From contig JAESQH010000213.1 of the NCBI GenBank assembly GCA_016765235.1, positions 1 to 8,852 of the forward strand: a DNA stretch of 8,852 bases, read 5' to 3'. The position numbers and the translations under genes were made by a program. Positions 1-6,747 of the stretch are shown in pieces. Each line of letters begins with the position of its first letter. Within the stretch, counting starts at the first letter, position 1. The stretch comes from Paracoccaceae bacterium (GTDB taxonomy: Bacteria; Pseudomonadota; Alphaproteobacteria; Rhodobacterales; Rhodobacteraceae). Below the pieces are notes generated by a model, which saw nothing but the letters and a program-made list of their open reading frames with translations, was not told the origin of the DNA and searched no databases.

Positions 1-738
1 TCCGAAGGCGCAATAGAGGGCGGTGTTGTCGGGTTCTATTCGCTCGAAATGTCATCCGAACAACTTGCGGCACGTATCCTGTCCGAAGCTGCCGAAATTC
101 CATCGGAACAAATCCGTCGCGGTGATATGACCGAAGACGAGTTCCGGCGTTTTCTAGAAGCCGCCAAGGATTTGGAGACCTGCCCGTTATTCATCGACGA
201 CACCCCCGCCCTGCCGATTTCATCGCTGGCGGCGCGCGCACGGCGGCTGAAACGTCAACATGGACTGGACGTGTTGATCGTAGACTATTTACAATTGGTT
301 CGCCCCGCGACCGCCAAAGACAGCCGCGTGAACGAGGTTTCTGAAATTACGCAGGGCCTGAAGGCCATCGCGAAAGAGCTGAACATTCCCGTCATCGCCC
401 TTTCCCAGCTTTCCCGACAGGTAGAAAGCCGCGAGGACAAGCGCCCGATGCTTTCAGACCTGCGTGAATCCGGCTCGATCGAGCAAGACGCAGATGTTGT
501 AATGTTCGTGTTCCGCGAAGAATACTACAAAGAACGCGAGAAACCCGGCGAGCATGAAGTTGAAAAAATGATGGCGTGGCAGCAGGAAATGGAACAACTG
601 ATGGGCAAGGCAGAGGTGATTATCGGCAAACAACGCCATGGTCCAATCGGCTCGATCGATCTGTCGTTTGAAGGGCAGTTTACACGCTTTGGAAACCTCG
701 TGAAAACCTACCAGCAAGGCGGCGGGGATTTCGGTTAA
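1..738 (+). CDS. dnaB: Replicative DNA helicase DnaB, C-terminal part (5' end outside window)
   Basis: This is the 3' end of the hexameric 5'-3' helicase that unwinds DNA at the replication fork. The frame is open from base 1, giving 245 residues of the RecA-like domain; the N-terminal domain, linker and Walker A loop lie upstream. The first residues (GFYSLEMSSEQLAARIL) match the DnaB segment just after Walker A. Walker B is VLIVDYLQL at window residues 91-99. SQLSR and the block SDLRESGSIEQDAD follow, then GKQRHGPIG at 209-217, which contains the arginine-finger region (R212). Compared with E. coli DnaB as I remember it, about 17 extra charged residues sit between FREEYY and AEVIIGKQ (177-203), an insertion I associate with alphaproteobacteria. 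The stop codon overlaps the start of alr by one base (taATG). The ATG at 49 is internal, not the gene start. The identification is secure. Confidence 0.97.
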   Translation, partial: SEGAIEGGVVGFYSLEMSSEQLAARILSEAAEIPSEQIRRGDMTEDEFRRFLEAAKDLETCPLFIDDTPALPISSLAARARRLKRQHGLDVLIVDYLQLVRPATAKDSRVNEVSEITQGLKAIAKELNIPVIALSQLSRQVESREDKRPMLSDLRESGSIEQDADVVMFVFREEYYKEREKPGEHEVEKMMAWQQEMEQLMGKAEVIIGKQRHGPIGSIDLSFEGQFTRFGNLVKTYQQGGGDFG

Positions 739-1781
739 TGCCTGGGGGGCTACTGACGATTGACCTTGGCGCTATTGTCGCCAACTGGCGCGCATTAGAT
801 GCGAAAACTGCTGATACGGTCGAAACTGGCGCGGTGATAAAAGCGGACGCCTACGGTCTTGGTGTTAGGCCAGTTGGGCGATCGTTACAAAAAGCAGGTG
901 TAACGACATTTTTCGTAGCCCTCGCAGATGAAGGCGTAGCGCTGCGCCAAGCCATTGGACCAGCCACACGGATATTCGTTTTCTCAGGATACATGCGAGG
1001 TGACGAGAACGCATTTGTCGAATTCGATCTAACGCCGCTGCTCAACAACGCCGATCAAATTACGCGATTTCTGATCGATCGGCAGGGAGCGACCTGCGGC
1101 TTGCAACTCGATTCCGGAATGAACCGACTGGGGTTGGAGCGCGAAGAACTGAATTCCATCATGGACAAGATGCCCGCCCTTGATCAAGTACTGGTGATGA
1201 GCCATCTGGCCTGCGCTGACGAATTTGAACACCCCCAAAACGCGGCGCAGCTGGTCGCGTTCAATGAAATGGCTGCCAGATTACCAGCGTGTCAACGCAG
1301 TCTCGCTGCTACAGGCGGAATATTGTTGGGGGCGGATTACCACATGAACTTGACCCGCCCGGGCATCGGTCTTTACGGCGGCGATCCGTTTATGGATGCC
1401 CGACCGGTCGTTAAACTGTCGTTGCCTATCATCCAAACTAGACCTGTCGCGGTTGGCGAAAGCGTCGGGTATGGCGCCGCATGGATTGCCACCTGCCCAT
1501 CGATTATTGCAACGGTAGCTGGCGGCTATGCGGATGGGTTGATCCGAGCGATGGGGCAAGACGCCAGCTTGTATGCAGGTGATATCCGTTGTCCGATTGT
1601 CGGGCGGGTTTCGATGGACCTTATCACGGTTGATATTACGGACTTAGCGGAAATTCCGACATCTCTGGATATCCTGAACACCACGCAAACCGTTGATGTT
1701 CTGGCGAAGACCGCAGGAACAATCGGATACGAAATTCTGACCAGCCTTGGCAACAGATACAAGCGCGTCTACAAAGACTAG
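738..1781 (+). CDS. alr: Alanine racemase, PLP-dependent
   Basis: The enzyme interconverts L- and D-alanine in the cytoplasm and so supplies D-alanine for peptidoglycan. At 347 residues it is slightly short for the family (about 355-370). The PLP lysine is K35 in AVIKADAYGLG near the N-terminus, at the start of the TIM barrel. LDSGMNRLG (124-132) and SHLA (155-158) are conserved barrel motifs. R207 in RPGIGLYGG is the arginine that contacts the PLP ring nitrogen. The second catalytic base is Y245 in SVGYGAAW, and GRVSMD around M293 is the conserved C-terminal motif contributing to the partner active site. The start overlaps the dnaB stop by one base and lacks a strong Shine-Dalgarno sequence, so re-initiation by ribosomes finishing dnaB is likely. 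All key residues are present. I cannot tell from sequence whether this is the biosynthetic (alr) or a catabolic (dadX) form; the housekeeping context favours alr. Confidence 0.95.
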   Translation: MPGGLLTIDLGAIVANWRALDAKTADTVETGAVIKADAYGLGVRPVGRSLQKAGVTTFFVALADEGVALRQAIGPATRIFVFSGYMRGDENAFVEFDLTPLLNNADQITRFLIDRQGATCGLQLDSGMNRLGLEREELNSIMDKMPALDQVLVMSHLACADEFEHPQNAAQLVAFNEMAARLPACQRSLAATGGILLGADYHMNLTRPGIGLYGGDPFMDARPVVKLSLPIIQTRPVAVGESVGYGAAWIATCPSIIATVAGGYADGLIRAMGQDASLYAGDIRCPIVGRVSMDLITVDITDLAEIPTSLDILNTTQTVDVLAKTAGTIGYEILTSLGNRYKRVYKD

Positions 1782-1782
1782 C

Positions 1783-2577
1783 ATGATTGTACTGAACTTT
1801 TTTCACAGCTTCCTCGCATCCATCGGTCGCTCCACATTAGCGTTGCTGGCCTCCATCGGGCAGCTTACGATATTCACGGGCGCAACCCTGTCGCACATCG
1901 TGCGCGGAACGTTTTATTTCCGCGAGTTCGGGCTGCAATTGCTGCGCATTGGATATTTCTCGCTGCCTGTGGTTGGCCTGACCACCCTGTTCACCGGCGG
2001 CGCGCTGGCCTTGCAAATATACGCAGGCGGCGCGCGCTTTAACGCCGAAAGCGTGGTGCCGTCCATTGTTGCCATTGGTATGGTTCGCGAATTGGGGCCG
2101 GTATTGGCGGGTTTGATGGTCGCGGGCCGCGTCGCATCTTCTATTGCAGCCGAACTGGGCACGATGCGCGTGACCGAACAGATTGATGCGTTGACCACCC
2201 TATCGACGAACCCGATGAAATATCTTGTGGTGCCACGGGTGGTTGCGGCCACGCTGGTCATGCCGCTGCTTGTAGTGGTGGGTAACATTATCGGAGTCAT
2301 GGGCGGTTATCTAGTTGGTGTCGGGCGGCTGGGTTTCAATTCGGCCACCTATATCCAGAACACAGTAGATTTTCTTGTGATTGGCGATGTTACGTCGGGC
2401 CTGATCAAAGCGGCCGTGTTCGGATTTATCCTTGGGTTGATGGGCTGCTACAACGGTTACTATTCGGGCCGGGGGGCGCAAGGCGTGGGGCAAGCAACAA
2501 CGAATGCGGTGGTTTCTGCCTCCATCCTGATCCTGTCGGTTAACTATCTGTTAACAGAATTGTTGTTTCCGGCATGA
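1783..2577 (+). CDS. mlaE: MlaE-family ABC transporter permease (phospholipid transport)
   Basis: This is an integral inner-membrane subunit of an MCE-type lipid ABC transporter, the family that moves phospholipids between inner and outer membranes. It has 264 residues, the normal size. The N-terminal part carries an amphipathic stretch (about 1-55) before the first clear membrane helix at 60-83. Further hydrophobic segments lie near 91-115, 150-180, 205-230 and 240-262. The family signature ELGTMRVTEQIDAL is at 124-137, followed by NPMKYLVVPRV. I chose the ATG one base after the alr stop; a TTG at 1747 would add 12 residues that overlap alr and do not look like the family. The 3' end overlaps the ATPase gene by ATGA. 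No MCE protein (MlaD), MlaB or MlaC gene is in view, so the substrate-handling partners must be encoded elsewhere. The family is certain; the exact substrate is inferred. Confidence 0.92.
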   Translation: MIVLNFFHSFLASIGRSTLALLASIGQLTIFTGATLSHIVRGTFYFREFGLQLLRIGYFSLPVVGLTTLFTGGALALQIYAGGARFNAESVVPSIVAIGMVRELGPVLAGLMVAGRVASSIAAELGTMRVTEQIDALTTLSTNPMKYLVVPRVVAATLVMPLLVVVGNIIGVMGGYLVGVGRLGFNSATYIQNTVDFLVIGDVTSGLIKAAVFGFILGLMGCYNGYYSGRGAQGVGQATTNAVVSASILILSVNYLLTELLFPA

Positions 2578-3335
2578 GCAGCGTTCCTAAAATATCCCTT
2601 GAAGGTGTCAAAAAGTCATTTGGTGACAAACATGTTCTAGCAGGCGTTGACCTCGATATAGCGACCGGCGAAAGCATGGTTATCATCGGTGGCTCCGGTA
2701 CCGGAAAATCGGTGCTGTTGAAATGCATCCTTGGACTGATGAAACCGGATGCAGGGGATATCCTGATTGACGGGAAACGAGCGAGCACCGGCAACCGCGA
2801 TGCGTTTCTTGCGCGCTTCGGAATGCTGTTTCAAGGCGGAGCATTATTCGACAGCCTTCCCGTTTGGCACAACGTTGCGTTTCGCTTACGCCAAGGAAGC
2901 GACCGCCTGTCAATGACAGACGCCCGCGACCTCGCCATCCTTAAATTACGTCGCGTGGGGCTGAACCCCGACGTGGCGGACATGTTCCCTGCCGAGCTGT
3001 CAGGCGGTATGCAAAAACGCGTCGGGCTGGCGCGGGCCATCGCTGCCGAACCCGAGATTATATTCTTTGACGAACCCACCACGGGTCTAGACCCGATCAT
3101 GTCCGGCGTAATCAACGAGTTGATCCGCGAGATTGTGGTGGAAATGGGCGCAACCGCCATGACCATCACCCACGACATGTCGAGCGTCCGCGCGATTGCC
3201 GACAAAGTAGCGATGATCCACGATGGGCGCGTACAATGGACTGGCGCGATTGGCGATATTGACGACAGCGGTGACCCGTATTTGGACCAGTTCATTAACG
3301 CGCGGGCTGAGGGTCCTATTGAGAGGGTTAGGTAG
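2574..3335 (+). CDS. mlaF: MlaF-family ABC transporter ATP-binding protein
   Basis: This is the cytoplasmic ATPase that would pair with the adjacent MlaE-like permease to drive lipid movement. All nucleotide-binding motifs are intact over 253 residues: Walker A GGSGTGKS at 39-46, a Q-loop at FQGG, signature LSGGMQKRV from 142, Walker B IIFFD at 162-166 with catalytic E167, D-loop GLDP at 171-174 and switch histidine H200 in THDMSS. SGGMQKRVGLARA is the form typical of the MlaF/Ttg2A branch. The start overlaps the mlaE stop (ATGA, 4 bases), so the two are probably made in fixed ratio. The gene ends at a normal C-terminus (RAEGPIERVR) and is followed after 3 bases by an AT-rich gene of different composition. 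Base composition varies along mlaF (38% to 65% GC in hand-counted lines), averaging clearly above that of the next gene. Confidence 0.93.
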   Translation: MSSVPKISLEGVKKSFGDKHVLAGVDLDIATGESMVIIGGSGTGKSVLLKCILGLMKPDAGDILIDGKRASTGNRDAFLARFGMLFQGGALFDSLPVWHNVAFRLRQGSDRLSMTDARDLAILKLRRVGLNPDVADMFPAELSGGMQKRVGLARAIAAEPEIIFFDEPTTGLDPIMSGVINELIREIVVEMGATAMTITHDMSSVRAIADKVAMIHDGRVQWTGAIGDIDDSGDPYLDQFINARAEGPIERVR

Positions 3336-3338
3336 AGA

Positions 3339-3998
3339 ATGAACACGCAGAACGAAATACTTACAAAAATTAGAAATCAACTTAACGGTTCAATTGAGGA
3401 CGAACACGTCAACATCCGCAATATATACCGCCTCAAAGGGCACCTAAATTTATTTGATGAAACACTCAGAAATGAATTTAATCAGCTCATAGAAGAAATA
3501 GATGATCATATTTTGTCCGGGGACGATACGGCTGCTCTTCAAAATATTGAAAGAATGGCAGGTATTATTGATGCGCAGCTAACGGAATTGGGGATGGACG
3601 ACAATGGTATTGGCACAACCAAAAACAGTGACCTAGCATACTTCGCTATTTCAGATGCTGAAAGAGAAGCTATCACAATGCTCGCTTCTGACATGCGCAA
3701 AATTGTAAGTACTTCCCAACAGTTTGATAATCCGCATAAAGTTAGATTGCTGAAAAGAATTTCCGCTATCGAACAGGAAGTACATAAAGAAAAGGGGCTG
3801 TTTGACGTTATCTTAGGCGGAGTAAACGATATAGGTGAAACTGCTGGAAAATTTGGTGACGACGTGAAACCGCTAATGGAAAGGATGGCGGAAATTGAAC
3901 AAATCACAAGAGGAAAATCTCCCGATTATGCTCAACTCGAAAAGCCTAACGAAGTATTGAAGATAGAAAACAAAACCGACGAAGGCGGCGATGATTAA
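3339..3998 (+). CDS. AT-rich hypothetical protein, helical, inserted in conserved operon
   Basis: I do not recognise this 219-residue protein. It is soluble and acidic-looking, with no signal peptide, no membrane helix and no cysteine. Residues 1-85 are dominated by charged helices likely to form a helical hairpin or coiled coil (IRNQLNG, NEFNQLIEEIDDHIL, ALQNIERMAGIIDAQL). A linker (86-100) leads to a second helical part (105-150). A glycine-containing block at 152-191 (KGLFDVILGGVNDIGE, then GKFGDDVKPLMERM) looks like a defined motif, and the tail ends DEGGDD. GC is about 40% (238 of 600 bases, 3361-3960), and codons such as ata, aat and tta are common, unlike the neighbours. It starts 3 bases after mlaF, with GAGAGG about 12 bases upstream, and overlaps the next gene by 8 bases. 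The length, frame and operon fit argue for a real, translated gene. Recent horizontal acquisition is my inference; function is unknown. Confidence 0.8.
   Translation: MNTQNEILTKIRNQLNGSIEDEHVNIRNIYRLKGHLNLFDETLRNEFNQLIEEIDDHILSGDDTAALQNIERMAGIIDAQLTELGMDDNGIGTTKNSDLAYFAISDAEREAITMLASDMRKIVSTSQQFDNPHKVRLLKRISAIEQEVHKEKGLFDVILGGVNDIGETAGKFGDDVKPLMERMAEIEQITRGKSPDYAQLEKPNEVLKIENKTDEGGDD
3982..3988 (+). promoter_or_regulatory. Ribosome binding site for the PqiA-like gene, inside the preceding gene
   Basis: AAGGCGG lies 2 bases before the ATG at 3991, with its AAGG core 5 bases away. It is formed by the codons for the tail residues of the AT-rich gene (EGG). This supports the start at 3991 and means that translation of the upstream gene passes directly over this site. 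Confidence 0.55.
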
Positions 3999-4428
3999 CC
4001 TTAAACTCGCAAACCTCTCCCTCCTCGCCCTGTTTCCCATCGCTTGGTTTGCCCCTCTGCTTCGTGCGGGCCTCCTCCCACTGTTTTCGCTCGATGAAAT
4101 ATCAACCATAACTGCCGTGCGAGCTTTGTGGGAAGCGGACATCTTCCTCGCCCTGCTCGTCACTTTCCTCGCGATTTTCGCCCCTATCTTGAAAGTTGCC
4201 GCTACCGCGTCGATCCATTTCGGCCATTTATCCAGACAAGCCCTGCCAACTCTCGAAATCCTCGGGAAACTGGCGATGGCAGACGTGTTCCTAATCGCGA
4301 TCTATATCGTTGGTGCAAAAGGCGTCGGCATTGGCCGGGTCGAGACCGCATGGGGTCTATACCTGTTTACCGCCTGCGTCCTTGGCTCCATGGTAATCAC
4401 GCATTTGACCAAACGGCGGATCCAATGA
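3991..4428 (+). CDS. PqiA-like inner-membrane protein (single paraquat-inducible protein A domain)
   Basis: This 145-residue protein resembles one domain of PqiA, the membrane component that works with MCE proteins such as PqiB in envelope lipid transport. Four hydrophobic segments are visible at about 9-32, 50-72, 88-109 and 118-139. The recognisable PqiA features are the run LGKLAMADVFLIAIYIV (91-107), equivalent to the G-K-W-S-M-x-D-V-F motif of the family, and the closing helix VETAWGLYLFTACVLGS. E. coli PqiA has two such domains and cysteine-rich zinc-ribbon segments; this protein has one domain and no CxxC. The first 8 bases overlap the AT-rich gene in another frame, and the last 4 overlap the next gene (ATGA). 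Its position behind mlaE/mlaF suggests a shared envelope-lipid role. The family call is fairly firm; a functional link to the transporter is inference. Confidence 0.8.
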   Translation: MINLKLANLSLLALFPIAWFAPLLRAGLLPLFSLDEISTITAVRALWEADIFLALLVTFLAIFAPILKVAATASIHFGHLSRQALPTLEILGKLAMADVFLIAIYIVGAKGVGIGRVETAWGLYLFTACVLGSMVITHLTKRRIQ

Positions 4429-4739
4429 TTTTTGAACTTATGGGTGGTATAGCCGTTGCCGCAGGCGTATTTGCGGCCCTTCTCTGGTCTCTTTATCAAA
4501 GCATACTGAAACGTGGAGCACTGCAATTCGCCCATATTGCCGCCGCAGTGTTAACCATACTCGGCATGGCCTCAATCTCGCTACTTGCCTTCTATTTTGC
4601 CCAAATACTCGGAATCGCCCTGTTGGCCGCAGCCACAACCGCAACATTTTTAGAGACCCGCTGGAACCGCCTCCTACCCGCCTTCCAGATAATTTTCGCA
4701 ATCGTCCTAATCCTCGGCTTGCCCTTCGCGGCGCAATAA
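4425..4739 (+). CDS. Small hydrophobic membrane protein of unknown function
   Basis: This 104-residue protein is almost entirely hydrophobic, with probable membrane helices at about 5-26, 35-56, 58-76 and 86-101 and short charged loops (KRG at 29-31, ETRWNR at 77-82). I know no named family for it. The frame is open upstream to 4128, but those residues are arginine- and proline-rich and overlap the PqiA-like gene, so the true start is the ATG at 4425, which overlaps the PqiA-like stop by 4 bases. That tight coupling, and matching membrane topology, suggest it is a partner or assembly companion of the PqiA-like protein. radA begins 14 bases after its stop. I recall an uncharacterised small protein in this position in related genomes, so it is probably a conserved operon member; this was not checked. 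Confidence 0.75.
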   Translation: MIFELMGGIAVAAGVFAALLWSLYQSILKRGALQFAHIAAAVLTILGMASISLLAFYFAQILGIALLAAATTATFLETRWNRLLPAFQIIFAIVLILGLPFAAQ

Positions 4740-4753
4740 GGTTAGAAATCGAT

Positions 4754-6124
4754 ATGGCAAAATCATCGACATACGCTTGCTCCGCTTGCGGAGCTGAACA
4801 TAAGAAATGGGCCGGACGTTGCGAGGCGTGCGGCGAATGGAATTCCATTACCGAGGAGGTGGCCCTATCAGCTGGCCCCAAAGGCAAGACTTTGGGCGCG
4901 TCGAAGGGGCTGAAAATGGAACTCTCGGACTTGTCGTCCAAAGATGCGCTGTTGGTGCGCAGCCATTTCGGCATTGACGAGTTGGACCGCGTGTTGGGCG
5001 GTGGCCTTGTTCCGGCGTCCGCCATTCTGGTGGGGGGCGACCCAGGCATCGGTAAATCCACACTGTTGTTGCAAGCTGCTGCCGCGTTTGCCCACAAAGG
5101 CAAGAAGGTGCTGTATGTTTCGGGCGAGGAGGCTGCAAGCCAGATCAGGATGCGCGCCGAACGCTTAAACCTGACGGACGCGCCTGTGAAACTGGCCGCC
5201 GAAACGAACCTTCGCGATATCCTGACAACGCTGGATACTGAACGCCCGGATCTTGTAATCATCGATTCCATCCAGACCATGTGGGCCGATCATATCGGTT
5301 CGGCGCCCGGTTCGGTTTCGCAAGTCCGCGCCGCTGCGCACGAGCTAACCAGCTTTGCCAAACGGCGTGGAATTTCAGTGGTTCTGGTTGGCCACGTCAC
5401 CAAAGACGGTCAAATCGCCGGACCACGCGTGATTGAACACATGGTCGATACAGTCCTCTATTTCGAGGGCGAGCGCGGTCACCAGTTCCGCATCCTTCGC
5501 GCCGTCAAAAACCGTTTTGGCCCTGCAGATGAGATCGGCGTGTTCGAAATGACAAGTGGCGGATTGCAACAGGTTACTAATCCGTCAGCACTATTCTTAA
5601 GCGAGCGGGACAAACCCACGTCAGGCTCTGTCGTTTCCGCCGGAATCGAAGGAACGAGGCCAGTGTTGGTCGAAGTTCAGGCGTTGGTGGCAAGCTCGCC
5701 ACTCGCTACGCCTCGGCGCACTGTAGTTGGCTGGGATTCGGGGCGATTGGCGATGATATTGGCGGTTCTGGAGTCACGGTGCGGCATCAGTTTTGGTGGC
5801 ATGGATGTGTACCTGAATATCGCAGGCGGCATCAAAATCAGCGAGCCGGCTGCGGACCTTGCAGTAGCCGCCGCGCTGATCTCGGCAAGGCAGGACCATG
5901 CGTTGCCCGCTGATTCGGTCGTTTTCGGAGAAATCAGTCTTTCAGGCGCCCTCAGGCCAATCTCGCAACCCGAAAATCGGCTGAAAGAAGCCGAAAAACT
6001 GGGGTTTTCCAGTGCTTACGCGCCTTCACGAATGAAAACTATCGCCAAATCCGGCATAGACGTGCATAAAGTTAATGATCTTGCGGAGTTTATTGAAAAT
6101 TGCTTTGGACAGCTAGACGATTAA
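4754..6124 (+). CDS. radA: DNA repair protein RadA (Sms), branch-migration helicase
   Basis: RadA is a RecA-fold, DnaB-like ring ATPase that drives branch migration of recombination intermediates and helps process stalled forks. Its 456 residues are the usual length and the order is complete. An N-terminal zinc finger has C9, C12, C23 and C26. Walker A is GGDPGIGKST at about 94-103. The segment DLVIIDSIQTMW is Walker B. VGHVTKDGQIAGPRVIEHMVD is the conserved core block (given here only as a landmark), and the RadA-specific KNRFG motif is at 252-256. The C-terminal third is the Lon-protease-like domain (GGIKISEPAADLAVAAALIS); RadA proteins lack the Lon catalytic pair, as here. An AAGG 12 bases before the ATG is a weak ribosome site. 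cvpA follows after 13 bases. Nothing is unusual in the protein. Confidence 0.97.
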   Translation: MAKSSTYACSACGAEHKKWAGRCEACGEWNSITEEVALSAGPKGKTLGASKGLKMELSDLSSKDALLVRSHFGIDELDRVLGGGLVPASAILVGGDPGIGKSTLLLQAAAAFAHKGKKVLYVSGEEAASQIRMRAERLNLTDAPVKLAAETNLRDILTTLDTERPDLVIIDSIQTMWADHIGSAPGSVSQVRAAAHELTSFAKRRGISVVLVGHVTKDGQIAGPRVIEHMVDTVLYFEGERGHQFRILRAVKNRFGPADEIGVFEMTSGGLQQVTNPSALFLSERDKPTSGSVVSAGIEGTRPVLVEVQALVASSPLATPRRTVVGWDSGRLAMILAVLESRCGISFGGMDVYLNIAGGIKISEPAADLAVAAALISARQDHALPADSVVFGEISLSGALRPISQPENRLKEAEKLGFSSAYAPSRMKTIAKSGIDVHKVNDLAEFIENCFGQLDD

Positions 6125-6130
6125 AAGGGA
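6125..6130 (+). promoter_or_regulatory. Ribosome binding site for cvpA
   Basis: AAGGGA lies 7 bases before the ATG at 6138 and just after the radA stop. It is one of the clearest Shine-Dalgarno sequences in the window and fixes the cvpA start. Confidence 0.65.
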
Positions 6131-6137
6131 CGGAATA

Positions 6138-6734
6138 ATGGAAGACTTCACGCTTTTTGACGGTGGCGTTGCCGCCATCCTATTAATCTCAGCTATTCTC
6201 GCATATTCACGCGGATTCGTCCGTGAAATCCTTAGCATCGCAGGCTGGGTCGGGGCGGGCATAGTCGCTTTCTACTTCTCGCCACAGGTCGTGCCATTAG
6301 TACAGGAAATCCCTGTTCTAAACGACATTATCGGGGACAATTGTGAATTGGGAATTCTTGCAGCCTTCGCTGGTGTGTTTGCTATCGCCCTCGTTGTTAT
6401 CGCGCTATTCACGCCGCTAATCTCGGGTGCGGTTCAAAAATCTGCACTTGGATCATTGGACGGTGGATTGGGGTTCTTGTTCGGGATCGCACGCGGTGGT
6501 TTGCTTATCGTTGTTGCCTTGGTGGCATATGATTTCTTTATCGCCGGCGGCGAAGGCTTCCCGGTTGTTGAGGATTCCAAAACACGTGTGATACTTGCCG
6601 ACCAGCAAGTTCGCATGCAGGATTACATCCCAAAGGAAATTCCTGAGTGGCTGATCGAACCTTACGAACAGTTGACCGCAAGCTGTACTGGTGACGCGAT
6701 TACGGGCGAAGAAGCTGCGACGGCCAACGGCTAA
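6138..6734 (+). CDS. cvpA: CvpA family inner-membrane protein
   Basis: CvpA is a small inner-membrane protein first named for colicin V production in E. coli, where it also lies upstream of purF; later work links it to envelope stress tolerance such as bile or deoxycholate. The 198 residues show four hydrophobic segments at about 9-23, 32-48, 71-95 and 110-131. Family hallmarks are the early loop AYSRGFVREILSIAGW (22-37) and the S-x-LG-x-x-D-x-x-x-G pattern at 102-112 followed by FGIARG. The C-terminal 65 residues are hydrophilic and acidic, with no recognised domain. A good ribosome site precedes the start, and the gene ends in tandem stops (TAATAA). The pairing with purF in both this lineage and E. 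coli is a known but unexplained association. The biochemical role is not established. Confidence 0.92.
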   Translation: MEDFTLFDGGVAAILLISAILAYSRGFVREILSIAGWVGAGIVAFYFSPQVVPLVQEIPVLNDIIGDNCELGILAAFAGVFAIALVVIALFTPLISGAVQKSALGSLDGGLGFLFGIARGGLLIVVALVAYDFFIAGGEGFPVVEDSKTRVILADQQVRMQDYIPKEIPEWLIEPYEQLTASCTGDAITGEEAATANG

Positions 6735-6747
6735 TAAATCGCCACAG

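Noticed and set aside
1747..1782. TTG start that would lengthen the MlaE-like permease by 12 residues
   Set aside because: The extra residues overlap the end of alr and are not hydrophobic or family-like; the ATG at 1783 directly follows the alr stop.
2539..2557. Repeated GTTAAC (2539-2544 and 2550-2555), the second inside the 10-base palindrome CTGTTAACAG, just before mlaF
   Set aside because: It is short, lies within codons of the permease C-terminus, has no second copy elsewhere that I noticed, and is plausibly chance.
2831..3346. Minus-strand open frame of 171 codons opposite mlaF
   Set aside because: It is antisense to an ATPase with every motif intact, and its translation has no family resemblance.
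3539..3907. Minus-strand open frame of 122 codons opposite the AT-rich gene
   Set aside because: I considered it as the real gene because the sense protein is unknown. The sense frame has operon-like junctions and plausible helical composition, whereas this translation is Ser/Ile-rich and has no fitting start context.
3336..4000. Mobile-element boundaries around the AT-rich gene
   Set aside because: I looked for inverted or direct repeats at both junctions and found none; there is also no transposase or integrase remnant.
4128..4424. Upstream extension of the small membrane protein frame
   Set aside because: Its Arg/Pro-rich translation is out of frame inside the PqiA-like gene; the ATG at 4425 with a 4-base overlap is the natural start.
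4438..5280. Long minus-strand open frame (280 codons) across the small membrane protein and radA
   Set aside because: It lies antisense to two well-supported genes, has a low-complexity Ser/Arg-rich translation with no recognisable motif, and is explained by codon bias of the sense strand.
6672..6700. TTGACC as a possible -35 box for a purF promoter within the end of cvpA
   Set aside because: No acceptable -10 hexamer is found 16-18 bases downstream.
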